Shown: positions 36,181 through 44,096, counted from the first letter of the stretch. The stretch: DNA of 64,000 bases from Tepiditoga spiralis (GCF_014701195.1 NZ_AP018712.1:1010501-1074500); one strand, 5' to 3'. Translations and numbers: made by a program. Notes: generated by a model from the sequence alone, not told the origin.

Positions 36181-37221
36181 GTGATTTATGCTAATTTATT
36201 TGGTGTTTTTACTATAAAAAAAAATGAAAAATTAATAAAAAATTTTGGGTCCAGAAAAGCACAAGAATTGTTAAAATACTTGATATTAAATAAAAATAAA
36301 AAAATATCTACCTTTGATATTTACAATATATTTTGGGAAAATTTTGATGAAGATTCTGCTAAAGCAAACTTAAATTCAACCTTATATCTTATAAGAAAAA
36401 AACTTGGAATAACTAAAGAAGAATTGTATACTCATTATAATTATTGTACTTTTTCTCCAAAAAGTTTTAATACGGATATGAATGATATGTTGATGTTCTA
36501 TGAAAAAGCACAAGGTGAAGAAGATGTAGAAATGAAAATTGAATTGTTAAAAAAAGCTGTTAATTTATATAAAGATGAACTGTTGAGTGAGAATATATAT
36601 GATATGTGGGTTGAATACAAAAGGCAGTATATAAAAAAAATTTATGTAGATATATTATCAGAATTAGCAGATTTATTTGAAGAAAAAAATGATTTAACAA
36701 GGGCTTTAAAATATTTGCAAAAAGGGTTTGAATATGATAAAAACAGAGATGATATCTGGTTAAAACAAATAGCATTAAATATTAAAGCAGAAAATTATAT
36801 AGCTTCTCAAAAACTTTATAATGATTATAAAGAACTCTTTGGAAATTCAGAATTGAGTTTTATAGGAAATATAAAAGATATGTATACAAATAAAAAAGAA
36901 AATAATGTACAGGTTTTACAAGGAGCAACAATTTTATGTGAAGAAGATTTTGAATTGTTGATTGCTCTCGAAAAAAATAAAAGAGAAAAAGATTTTTTTG
37001 TATTAGAATTATCTTTTAATAAAAGGAGTTCATTTGATAATTCACTAAATATATTAACTAAAAAAATAAGAAAAGTAGATGTCATAATGACTAAAAAAGA
37101 TAAAATATATATAATGTTTAGAGAAATAAAAAACAAAGAATTAGCTAAAGATAGCATAAAAGAAAAAATAAAAAGTTTTTTAAAGAATGAAAATTATCAA
37201 TTAATTGAAGTAGAAGATTAA
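36181..37221 (+). CDS. SARP/BTAD-type transcriptional regulator
   Basis: A 346-aa regulator. Residues 1-90 form an OmpR-like winged helix of SARP type (NLFGVFTIKK, FGSRKAQELLKYLILN, then TLYLIRKKLG). Residues 100-235 form the bacterial transcriptional activator (BTAD) TPR-like domain (LKKAVNLYKDELLSE, then ALKYLQKGFEYDKNRD). The last 100 residues (FFVLELSFNK, LTKKIRKVDVIMTKKDKIYIMF) resemble a GGDEF domain that has lost its active-site loop; this is inference. Start is the GTG at 36181, seven bases after the GGGGGG ribosome site; the open frame to 36133 overlaps the preceding gene. As the last gene of the secretin-like operon it probably controls that operon or the secreted-subunit genes beyond hppA. 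Confidence 0.78.
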   Translation: MIYANLFGVFTIKKNEKLIKNFGSRKAQELLKYLILNKNKKISTFDIYNIFWENFDEDSAKANLNSTLYLIRKKLGITKEELYTHYNYCTFSPKSFNTDMNDMLMFYEKAQGEEDVEMKIELLKKAVNLYKDELLSENIYDMWVEYKRQYIKKIYVDILSELADLFEEKNDLTRALKYLQKGFEYDKNRDDIWLKQIALNIKAENYIASQKLYNDYKELFGNSELSFIGNIKDMYTNKKENNVQVLQGATILCEEDFELLIALEKNKREKDFFVLELSFNKRSSFDNSLNILTKKIRKVDVIMTKKDKIYIMFREIKNKELAKDSIKEKIKSFLKNENYQLIEVED

Positions 37222-37228
37222 TAAATAT

Positions 37229-37254
37229 AAAAAAGTAGCTTAGCTACTTTTTTA
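37229..37254 (+). terminator. Intrinsic terminator of the secretin-like operon
   Basis: AAAAAAGTAGC, loop TTA, GCTACTTTTTT. Confidence 0.85.
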
Positions 37255-37277
37255 TATTTATATGGAGATACTTTTAT

Positions 37278-37306
37278 TTGAATTTTATTATAATATATGA
37301 TAAAAT
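37278..37306 (+). promoter_or_regulatory. Promoter of hppA
   Basis: TTGAAT (37278-37283), 17 bases, TAAAAT (37301-37306) preceded by TGA (extended -10). Confidence 0.6.
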
Positions 37307-37342
37307 ATAGAAATAGTATAAAAATAAAAGAGGAGGTCGATT

Positions 37343-39325
37343 ATGGGAATTGTTTATCAGTTGTCTGGAGTTATTGCCGGTGTTATAGGTATGATATTTA
37401 CTGTGTTTTTGACTTTTAAAGTTTTAGAAAAAGAACCAGGAAATGAAAAAATGATTGAAATATCAAAAGCAATACAGGTCGGGGCAAAAGCATTTTTAAT
37501 TTCAGAGTACAAGATACTTTATATGATAGTTGGATTATTTGCGCTATTTCTTGGTATTGCTAACTCTTGGGGAATGGCTATAGCATTTGTTTTTGGTGCA
37601 ACTATGTCAGTTTTGGCAGGATTTTTTGGTATGACAATTGCAACAAGAGCAAATACTAGAACCACACATGCTGCTATTTCTTCACTCGGAAGTGCTTTAA
37701 AAGTAGCATTTAATGGTGGAGCTGTTATGGGAATGACAGTTTCTTCACTTGGAGTTTTTGGACTTGGATTAGTTTTTTTTATTTCTGGTGAAGATACATT
37801 AATTATGAGTGGTTATGCAATGGGTGCTTCATTTGTTGCACTTTTTGCAAGAGTTGGTGGAGGTATTTTTACAAAAGCTGCTGATGTTGGAGCAGATTTA
37901 GTTGGAAAAACAGAAGCAGGTATTCCAGAAGATGATCCAAGAAATCCTGCCGTAATTGCTGATAATGTTGGAGATAACGTTGGAGACGTTGCAGGTATGG
38001 GTGCAGATTTATTTGAATCTTATGTAGGTTCTATTTTTTCAGCATCAGCTTTAGGAGCATTGGCTTTTTCTGTTAAAGGAGCTATATTTCCATTTTTAGT
38101 TGTATCATTTGGGCTTATATCAGCAATAATTGGAATAATAATAGTTAATTTAACGGTTAAATCAAAAGAAGGTATTGATCCATCTAAGATGCTTCATTTT
38201 GGAACTTATATTGCAAATATAATAGAATTAATAAGTGTTTTTATACTTTCAAAGTACATTTTTGGTGATTTTAATAGTGGTGTAGTCATACTGCTTGGAA
38301 TGATAGTTGGAATTCTAATAGGAAGCATAACAGAATATTATACTGCAAAAAATCCTATAAAAAAATTAGCACATACAGCAACATCTGGAGCTGCACCAAT
38401 TTTAATAAATGGAATGGCAATTGGTATGGAATCAACTGCTATACCAGTTTTATTAATTGCTGCTGCTACTATTGTGTCTTATAAATTAATGGGCCTTTTT
38501 GGTATAGCACTTTCTGGAGTTGGAATGTTATCTACACTTGGAATAACTCTTGCAATAGATGCTTATGGACCAATTGCAGATAATGCTGGTGGAATTGCAG
38601 AAATGGCTCACTTAGATCCAGAAGTTAGAGAAAGAACTGATTTACTTGATTCAGTTGGTAACACAACAGCTGCAATAGGTAAAGGATTTGCAATTGGATC
38701 AGCGGCTTTAACAGCTCTTGCTCTTTTTGCTTCTTATATAAATGTAACTGGAATAAAATCAGTTAATTTAACTGATTCAACTGTATTCATAGGAGCTTTA
38801 ATAGGGGCAATGCTTCCATTCTTATTTTCTGCTTTTGCAATGCAAGCTGTTGGAGATTCAGCAGATATAATGGTTCAAGAAGTTAGAAGACAATTTAAAG
38901 AAATTCCAGGTTTAATGGAAGGAAAGAATAAGCCAGATTATGAAAAGTGTGTTTCTATTGCAACTAAAGGTGCGTTGAAAAAGATGATACTTCCATCATT
39001 ACTTGCTGTTTTATCTCCAATATTAATTTACTTTGTGTTAGGGAAAACAGCAGTGGCAGGAGTATTAGCGGGAACTACAGTAGCAGGAGTTATGCTTGCT
39101 ATATTTATGTCTAATTCTGGTGGTGCTTGGGATAATGCAAAAAAATATATAGAAGCAAATAATTTTGGTGGAAAAGGATCTATGGCTCATAAAGCATCTG
39201 TTATAGGAGATACTGTTGGAGATCCTTTTAAAGATACAGCAGGGCCAGCTATAAACATTTTAATAAAATTAATGTCAATAGTATCAATTGTAATAATACC
39301 AATATTAATAAAGTTTTTTGAATAA
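37343..39325 (+). CDS. hppA: Membrane-bound ion-pumping pyrophosphatase, K+-dependent type
   Basis: A 660-aa polytopic protein with about 16 membrane segments. It couples pyrophosphate hydrolysis to export of Na+ or H+. The catalytic signature DVGADLVGKTEAGIPEDDPRNPAVIADNVGDNVGD is complete (only a 20-residue part matters here: DVGADLVGKTE), and the distal motif GDTVGDPFKDTAGPA is intact. The segment GNTTAAIGKGFAIGSAALTA has Ala where K+-independent enzymes carry Lys (GNTTKA), so K+-dependence is expected, as in the Thermotoga maritima Na+ pump. Whether it moves Na+ or H+ cannot be decided from sequence alone. It is a single-gene unit with a strong AGAGGAGGT ribosome site. Confidence 0.95.
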   Translation: MGIVYQLSGVIAGVIGMIFTVFLTFKVLEKEPGNEKMIEISKAIQVGAKAFLISEYKILYMIVGLFALFLGIANSWGMAIAFVFGATMSVLAGFFGMTIATRANTRTTHAAISSLGSALKVAFNGGAVMGMTVSSLGVFGLGLVFFISGEDTLIMSGYAMGASFVALFARVGGGIFTKAADVGADLVGKTEAGIPEDDPRNPAVIADNVGDNVGDVAGMGADLFESYVGSIFSASALGALAFSVKGAIFPFLVVSFGLISAIIGIIIVNLTVKSKEGIDPSKMLHFGTYIANIIELISVFILSKYIFGDFNSGVVILLGMIVGILIGSITEYYTAKNPIKKLAHTATSGAAPILINGMAIGMESTAIPVLLIAAATIVSYKLMGLFGIALSGVGMLSTLGITLAIDAYGPIADNAGGIAEMAHLDPEVRERTDLLDSVGNTTAAIGKGFAIGSAALTALALFASYINVTGIKSVNLTDSTVFIGALIGAMLPFLFSAFAMQAVGDSADIMVQEVRRQFKEIPGLMEGKNKPDYEKCVSIATKGALKKMILPSLLAVLSPILIYFVLGKTAVAGVLAGTTVAGVMLAIFMSNSGGAWDNAKKYIEANNFGGKGSMAHKASVIGDTVGDPFKDTAGPAINILIKLMSIVSIVIIPILIKFFE

Positions 39326-39358
39326 AAAATGAGAATCACATTGTGATTCTCATTTTTT
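39325..39358. terminator. Bidirectional intrinsic terminator
   Basis: 16-bp stem with A/T flanks between hppA and the convergent secreted-protein gene at 39368. Confidence 0.9.
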
Positions 39359-39367
39359 ATTTTTAAG

Positions 39368-39859
39368 TTAATCAGCAGTTACAGTTAAAGTTACTGTTCC
39401 TGCAGCATAAGCTTCTGATGAAGCTTCTACATATGTCCAAACATCACTTTTACCAGATAATGTTTCAGCATCAGTTTCCATTTTTGAATAATCAACAGCA
39501 AATGTTACTGTATGATTATTAACTCCAGCATTTCCTGTATTGTTATCAAGAGTTATTGTATAATAATCAGTAATATTTATTTCAGATGGAGGAGTAGCAC
39601 CAGCTGGTAAGTTATATTCTGCTGTGATTGAATAATTGTAATTTGATTTAACTGTAAAATCAACAGAATCACTTGATACATCACTTGTATGTTCAGGATC
39701 ATAAGTTAAATCAAAAGAGGCATCTGTTGGAAGTTCAAGAACAACATGTTTTAAAACAGTAACATTAACTGGGATGTTGCTTGATACAGTTGTTTGATTT
39801 GCAAAACTAATAACAATTAATAAAGATAAAACAAGTACTAAACCAATAAACTTTTTCAT
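39368..39859 (-). CDS. Small secreted beta-rich protein, TVLPHV family (member A)
   Basis: A 163-aa protein with signal peptide (KKFIGLVLVLSLLIVISFA) and no cysteine. It shares with the proteins at 41311 and 41960 the segment NIPVNVTVLKHVV just after the signal peptide. With member C it also shares YDPEHTS... and a 'DFTVKSNYNYSI' strand. The body is Ser/Thr/Asn-rich and ends in alternating strands (AGTVTLTVTAD), fitting a single beta-sandwich of pilin or surface-coat type. The ATG overlaps the stop of the diguanylate cyclase gene (ATGA), so it is translationally coupled to it. The function is unknown; a secreted subunit of a surface structure is the inference. Confidence 0.65.
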   Translation of the reverse strand: MKKFIGLVLVLSLLIVISFANQTTVSSNIPVNVTVLKHVVLELPTDASFDLTYDPEHTSDVSSDSVDFTVKSNYNYSITAEYNLPAGATPPSEINITDYYTITLDNNTGNAGVNNHTVTFAVDYSKMETDAETLSGKSDVWTYVEASSEAYAAGTVTLTVTAD

Positions 39860-41268
39860 GAAAATTCCCTCCTTTTTGTGGTTTTTTTATTTAAATACAT
39901 GTTTTTATCAGCTTCTTCAAAGTATTCTTCTAATGTATCCTTTGTTCCATTTATTTTAGAACATCCATAAGAAAATTCAATAACTCCTTTTAGCTTTTTA
40001 TTAATTCTATTTATATACTTTATTTCTTTTCCAGAGTATTGACCAAACATTAAAATTCCAAATTCATCTCCTCCAAGTCTACAAATAATGTCATTATTTC
40101 TAAAACTTGAAATAAGTGCTTCTGAAAATTTTTTTAAAATAATATCGCCAAAAATATGCCCATTTTTATCATTGAAATTTTTAAAATCATTTATATCAAT
40201 TATCATTAATAAAGCATCTTTTTTATTTGAAATTACGTTTTGTACTTCTTTAAATAATTTTTCTTTTCTATAAAGAGTTGTCAATGCATCTCTCTTTACC
40301 TTGAAATTTATATTTAAAGTATTTTCTATTTCTTTTAATATTGTAGAATTTGTTTTTATGATGGAATCAAATTCAAAGTAAACTTTATAATTTTCATTTA
40401 ATTCAATTAAATATTTTATTTTAGATGAAAAAGATGATTTTGTAGAGTAAAAGAATATCTTTTTATTAAAGTTATATACAGTAATACTTACATTAGAATC
40501 AAATATTTTTTTCAATTCATTTGAATAATTAATTAATAAATCAGATTCTTCAAATTTAAAATTATTATTTGTAGTTACATTGGACTTTAAGTAATCAAAT
40601 ATTTTTTGAGGATATATATCCACTATATACTTTTTGTTTTTATAAGATGAAATACGTATTTTATAATAATAATCATAATTAAAATAATCAAATTCTTTTT
40701 TGTCTAATTGATTTTCAAAATTGAATATATTTTTATTAATACCAATTAAATCAAAAATTTTTGAATTTATTAGTTTTTTTCCAAAATGAGTAAGAGCTTG
40801 TAAGTTGTAGTTTATTATATTTTTCTTTTCGTCTAAAACTATAATTATATTTTCTATATTGTCTAAAATAAATTGAGAAAAGTTTAATGTTTCTTTGTAG
40901 TTTTTATTTAAATTGACTCTTTTTAATGATAAGTAAAAAATATCAGAAAAAACTTTTAAAAAAGAATAATCGACAAAGTCTCCAGTATCTAAATATCCAT
41001 AAAACTCATTTGAATTTCCTATTTTTATTTCAGTTTCATTGTTAGTAAGTTTAAAGTTTGTTCCAAGATTTGTATTTATAAAAAATAATGTTTTTTTTAT
41101 ATATTTTTCAATATTTGTTTCTTCATAACTATTATTAATGACAAAAAATAAAATAGAAACATAATAATCTTTTATACCAGAATTATAGTATTTAAGAAAA
41201 AAGGTATTAATTTGTTTTTGTATTTCAGAACTGATTATATTGTACATTACAGAAACTTCTCTTTTCAT
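39856..41268 (-). CDS. PAS-GGDEF diguanylate cyclase
   Basis: A 470-aa cytoplasmic protein. An uncharacterised N-terminal region is followed by a PAS-like domain (about 140-235: NIENIIIVLDEKKNIINYN). The C-terminal GGDEF domain (about 305-465) reads TTLYRKEKLF, MIIDINDFKNFNDKNGH and RLGGDEFGIL. The active site is complete, and RNND five residues before it is a product-inhibition I-site (RxxD). It should make cyclic di-GMP. The ATG at 41268 is preferred because GAGG lies nine bases upstream; two earlier starts (41274, 41277) are too close to it. It sits between secreted-protein genes and overlaps member A, which ties c-di-GMP to their production or export. Confidence 0.88.
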   Translation of the reverse strand: MKREVSVMYNIISSEIQKQINTFFLKYYNSGIKDYYVSILFFVINNSYEETNIEKYIKKTLFFINTNLGTNFKLTNNETEIKIGNSNEFYGYLDTGDFVDYSFLKVFSDIFYLSLKRVNLNKNYKETLNFSQFILDNIENIIIVLDEKKNIINYNLQALTHFGKKLINSKIFDLIGINKNIFNFENQLDKKEFDYFNYDYYYKIRISSYKNKKYIVDIYPQKIFDYLKSNVTTNNNFKFEESDLLINYSNELKKIFDSNVSITVYNFNKKIFFYSTKSSFSSKIKYLIELNENYKVYFEFDSIIKTNSTILKEIENTLNINFKVKRDALTTLYRKEKLFKEVQNVISNKKDALLMIIDINDFKNFNDKNGHIFGDIILKKFSEALISSFRNNDIICRLGGDEFGILMFGQYSGKEIKYINRINKKLKGVIEFSYGCSKINGTKDTLEEYFEEADKNMYLNKKTTKRREFS

Positions 41269-41283
41269 TAACATCAACCTCGG

Positions 41284-41308
41284 TAAAAAACGGGCTTATG
41301 CCCGTTTT
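41284..41308 (-). terminator. Intrinsic terminator of the gene at 41311
   Basis: On the minus strand: CGGGC, loop, GCCCG, followed by a run of T. Confidence 0.8.
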
Positions 41309-41310
41309 AA

Positions 41311-41904
41311 TTAATTTACTGCATTAACAATTACTTCTATATGACCTATAGTTACTGTCCCAGCTTTTATTTTGTACCAATTATCATCTGTGAATTTTAA
41401 GTTCATACTGTATTGAATATTAAATCCAGATGTTCCATCATAATCATGAGTTATAGTTGTATATACTTTTGGATCTTCATTAGCGCTTATAGCAAGTGGA
41501 TAAGAACCAACTTCATCTGAATCTTCTATAACAGATATACCACCTGTTATTGTTTCTGGATTTACTACTCCAGTTGCAGGATTATAAAAACTTGGATCCA
41601 TAGCTTCTGGATTAACAACAAATGATGATTTTATTTCAATATTTGTGTTTGTTTTTATTTCAGCATTAACACCAGTTGCATAGTACCTTACAGCTCTCAA
41701 TGAAGGATCAATTTCATTTACCTTTTCATTTACACCATTTATTTTTTTCCATGAGTCGAGAAGTTGATCTGATGGATTGAAAGACATTGTGACATGAGGT
41801 AAGACAGTAACATTAACATTAATACTTCCATTATCTTCAGGTTTATTTGCAAAGGATATAGTTAATAAACTCAAAATTAGAATAATGAATAGTAATTTTT
41901 TCAT
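41311..41904 (-). CDS. Small secreted beta-rich protein, TVLPHV family (member B)
   Basis: A 197-aa protein with a signal peptide (KKLLFIILILSLLTISFA). The shared segment SINVNVTVLPHVTMSF follows directly. Member B is longer than its paralogues because of a central insertion (GVNAEIKTNTNIEIKSSF is the aligned strand). No cysteine, lipobox or anchor is present. It is framed by terminators on both sides, so it may be transcribed on its own by read-through or a weak promoter near 41905-41925. A structural subunit role is inferred from family and context only. Confidence 0.62.
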   Translation of the reverse strand: MKKLLFIILILSLLTISFANKPEDNGSINVNVTVLPHVTMSFNPSDQLLDSWKKINGVNEKVNEIDPSLRAVRYYATGVNAEIKTNTNIEIKSSFVVNPEAMDPSFYNPATGVVNPETITGGISVIEDSDEVGSYPLAISANEDPKVYTTITHDYDGTSGFNIQYSMNLKFTDDNWYKIKAGTVTIGHIEVIVNAVN

Positions 41905-41920
41905 TTACTCACCTTCTTTT

Positions 41921-41950
41921 AAAAATGGGGCTTTAAAAGCCCCGATTTTT
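41921..41950 (-). terminator. Intrinsic terminator of the gene at 41960
   Basis: GGGGCTT/AAGCCCC stem with T run on the minus strand. Confidence 0.8.
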
Positions 41951-41959
41951 TATTTTTGA

Positions 41960-42373
41960 TTATTGTTGAGAAACTGTGTATACTATTGTACCAGTATAAT
42001 CAGCAGCATTATCTAACCAGAAATTATCACCATTATTAGCAAATGTTACTGAATAATCCCATGTGTCATTACCTGTTTGATTAGCATAAACATTCTCATC
42101 AACAAGAGCTAATTTTTCATTGCTGTCACTATTAAAATCAATATCAACCTTATAAGCGAAATTAGCTTTAACTTCTAAAGAAAATGATGTGTCTCCTAAA
42201 GTTTTATTTTCTGGATCGTAATTTACATTAATAGCTTCTACTGAAGGAGTTACAACAACGTGTGGTAAAACAGTAACCTTAACAGGGATATTTCCAGTTG
42301 CAGTTGATTGTGCAGCAAATCCCATAGCAACAACCATAACTAAAGCAAGTACTAAAACGATAAGTTTTTTCAT
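41960..42373 (-). CDS. Small secreted beta-rich protein, TVLPHV family (member C)
   Basis: A 137-aa protein with a signal peptide (KKLIVLVLALVMVVAMGFAA). It carries NIPVKVTVLPHVVVTP, YDPENKT and SFSLEVKANFAYKVDIDF, aligning well with member A. It ends in TGTIVYTVSQQ. It is the shortest member and may represent the core fold. The ribosome site GGGAGGT is strong; a hairpin (TTGGC/GCCAA) lies in the leader just upstream, and repeated TTGAGTA motifs lie further up. These suggest regulated, possibly high-level expression. Function unknown. Confidence 0.65.
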   Translation of the reverse strand: MKKLIVLVLALVMVVAMGFAAQSTATGNIPVKVTVLPHVVVTPSVEAINVNYDPENKTLGDTSFSLEVKANFAYKVDIDFNSDSNEKLALVDENVYANQTGNDTWDYSVTFANNGDNFWLDNAADYTGTIVYTVSQQ

Positions 42374-42464
42374 AAAATCTACCTCCCAATTTTTTTTTGG
42401 CTTTTGCCAAATTTGATTTTACAAGTATATTTTACACATTGAAAATAAAAAAATACTAAAATTT

Positions 42465-42521
42465 TACTCAAAAAACAATCAAAAAATACTCAAAGTTTGC
42501 TAAAAATTTTTAAATTGAGTA
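42465..42521. promoter_or_regulatory. Three TTGAGTA motifs in the divergent 41960/42570 control region
   Basis: TTGAGTA occurs on the minus strand at 42465-42471 and 42487-42493 (22 bases, two helical turns apart) and on the plus strand at 42515-42521. They lie between the start codons of member C and ccdA and could be operator sites. Confidence 0.4.
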
Positions 42522-42530
42522 ATATTAATA

Positions 42531-42539
42531 TGATATAAT
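42531..42539 (+). promoter_or_regulatory. Extended -10 promoter of ccdA
   Basis: TGATATAAT about 30 bases before the TTG start at 42570. No good -35 is present. Confidence 0.5.
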
Positions 42540-42569
42540 ACTATATATAGGTATAAGGAGGGAGATTAT

Positions 42570-43238
42570 TTGAACTTATTACAACCATCTATTGGATATA
42601 TAACTGCACTTGGTGGTGGAATTCTTTCTTTTTTTAGTCCGTGTGTTTTACCATTAATACCAATTATTTTTGCTATTTTGATTCCTGATATTAATAAAAC
42701 CTCTATTGTAATAAAAAGGGGAATAGGATTTTTTTTGGGGCTTTCGATTTTTTTTACTATACTTGGGGTTATTTCAGGAAGTATAGGCTTTTTGTTTTAT
42801 TCTTATAAATGGGTTTTAAATATAATAGCTGGAAGTATAACGATATTTTTTGGAATTGTGTTTTTATTGGATAAGCAAGTATTTAAAGGAAGTAAGGTGA
42901 ATTTAAATAAATTTAAAGACTCATCATTTATATCTTCTTTTTTTATGGGATTTGCTGTATCTATTGTTTGGATTCCGTGTTCTGGACCAATTTTAGGAGG
43001 AATTTTAAGTATGGCTGCTACTAATACCAATATTATTAAAGCAGCAGTATTATTGTTTGTTTATTCTCTTGGAATATCAATTCCCTTTTTGTTTTTTAGT
43101 GGAGTTATAAGTAAAATAGTTTCAAAGGTGAGTTTGGGAGAACCTAAATGGCAAAGATATTTGAAGTATATTGGTGGCATTTTATTGATTTTAATAGGAG
43201 TTTTTATTTTATTTGGATTGTTCAATAAAATTTTTTAA
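42570..43238 (+). CDS. ccdA: CcdA/DsbD-type transmembrane thiol-disulfide carrier
   Basis: A 222-aa polytopic protein with six predicted membrane segments. The two redox-cysteine motifs are visible: SFFSPCVLPLIPI near residue 24 and WIPCSGPILGG near residue 135. CcdA carries reducing electrons from cytoplasmic thioredoxin across the membrane. It starts with TTG after GGAGGGA. The next gene encodes an exported thioredoxin-like protein, the expected acceptor. The pair may serve cytochrome c maturation or periplasmic thiol repair; no cytochrome genes are near. Confidence 0.9.
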   Translation: MNLLQPSIGYITALGGGILSFFSPCVLPLIPIIFAILIPDINKTSIVIKRGIGFFLGLSIFFTILGVISGSIGFLFYSYKWVLNIIAGSITIFFGIVFLLDKQVFKGSKVNLNKFKDSSFISSFFMGFAVSIVWIPCSGPILGGILSMAATNTNIIKAAVLLFVYSLGISIPFLFFSGVISKIVSKVSLGEPKWQRYLKYIGGILLILIGVFILFGLFNKIF

Positions 43239-43258
43239 AATTTTAGGAGGAAAGATAA

Positions 43259-43936
43259 ATGAAAAAATTATTAAATTTTAAATTTTCAATTTTTGTTATG
43301 CTAATTATTTCTATTAGTATTTTTTCTGTTCCATTAAACAATTTTGTTTTAAGAAACTTCAATGATGCATTTACAGTTTCCAAAATAACAGGAAAGAAAG
43401 TCATTATAATGTTTTCTTCAGAAGAATGTTATTATTGTAAGAAGTTTGAAGAAGAAATATTAACCAATAAAGATGTTCAAAAATGGTTGAGAACAGAATT
43501 TGTATTTGCAGAAATAACTGCTAAAAATGATGGAACGGCTGATTTTAGAAATAAAAAGTATACATATCCACAACTTTTTGGAGCATTTGGAGTTAGAGGA
43601 ACTCCAACCTTTGTTTTTTTTGAGGATGAAGATAATTTTTTGGGTTCTATACCAGGATATGTTGAAGCTAATACATTTGAAAATTTGTTGAAATATCTTT
43701 TGTTTAAAGATAATACAAAGGTTCAATTTCAAGACTTCATAAAAAAAGATTATGGAATAAATATAAGAAAAAGAAGTTTAAATTTAAATAAGAAAGATAT
43801 AGAAACTTTATTAAAAATAGATCCAAATACTAAAATATATAATAAATCTTATGATGATTATACAAATGTTGTTGTAGACAATGAAAATAATAATTATAAA
43901 AATTTTATTATTATAAAAGAAAAAAGTAAAAAATAA
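43259..43936 (+). CDS. Exported thioredoxin-fold protein (DsbD-gamma/SoxW-like)
   Basis: A 225-aa protein with an N-terminal membrane/signal segment (about 10-25). The thioredoxin domain shows the active site SSEECYYCKKFEEE and the cis-Pro loop RGTPTFVFF. The C-terminal 60 residues are Lys/Asn-rich and beyond the fold. It should accept electrons from the CcdA protein encoded 20 bases upstream and reduce periplasmic disulfides. The secreted TVLPHV proteins nearby contain no cysteine and so are not its substrates. Confidence 0.85.
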   Translation: MKKLLNFKFSIFVMLIISISIFSVPLNNFVLRNFNDAFTVSKITGKKVIIMFSSEECYYCKKFEEEILTNKDVQKWLRTEFVFAEITAKNDGTADFRNKKYTYPQLFGAFGVRGTPTFVFFEDEDNFLGSIPGYVEANTFENLLKYLLFKDNTKVQFQDFIKKDYGINIRKRSLNLNKKDIETLLKIDPNTKIYNKSYDDYTNVVVDNENNNYKNFIIIKEKSKK

Positions 43937-43948
43937 ATAATATTTTAA

Positions 43949-43980
43949 AATGTTATCTTGTATTAAGATAACATTTTTTT
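43949..43980 (+). terminator. Intrinsic terminator of the ccdA operon
   Basis: AATGTTATCTT, loop GTATT, AAGATAACATT and T tail. Confidence 0.88.
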
Positions 43981-44022
43981 ATATAAAAAAATAACACTTT
44001 TCTTATTTATTTTATAAACTAA

Positions 44023-44052
44023 TTGTAATAATATATACTGATTTTGTATAAA
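44023..44052 (+). promoter_or_regulatory. Promoter of the 44097-44986 unit
   Basis: TTGTAA (44023-44028), 18 bases, TATAAA (44047-44052). Confidence 0.45.
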
Positions 44053-44096
44053 AAGAAATGTATCATTATTATATACAATAAGAGAGGTGGTTCAAA

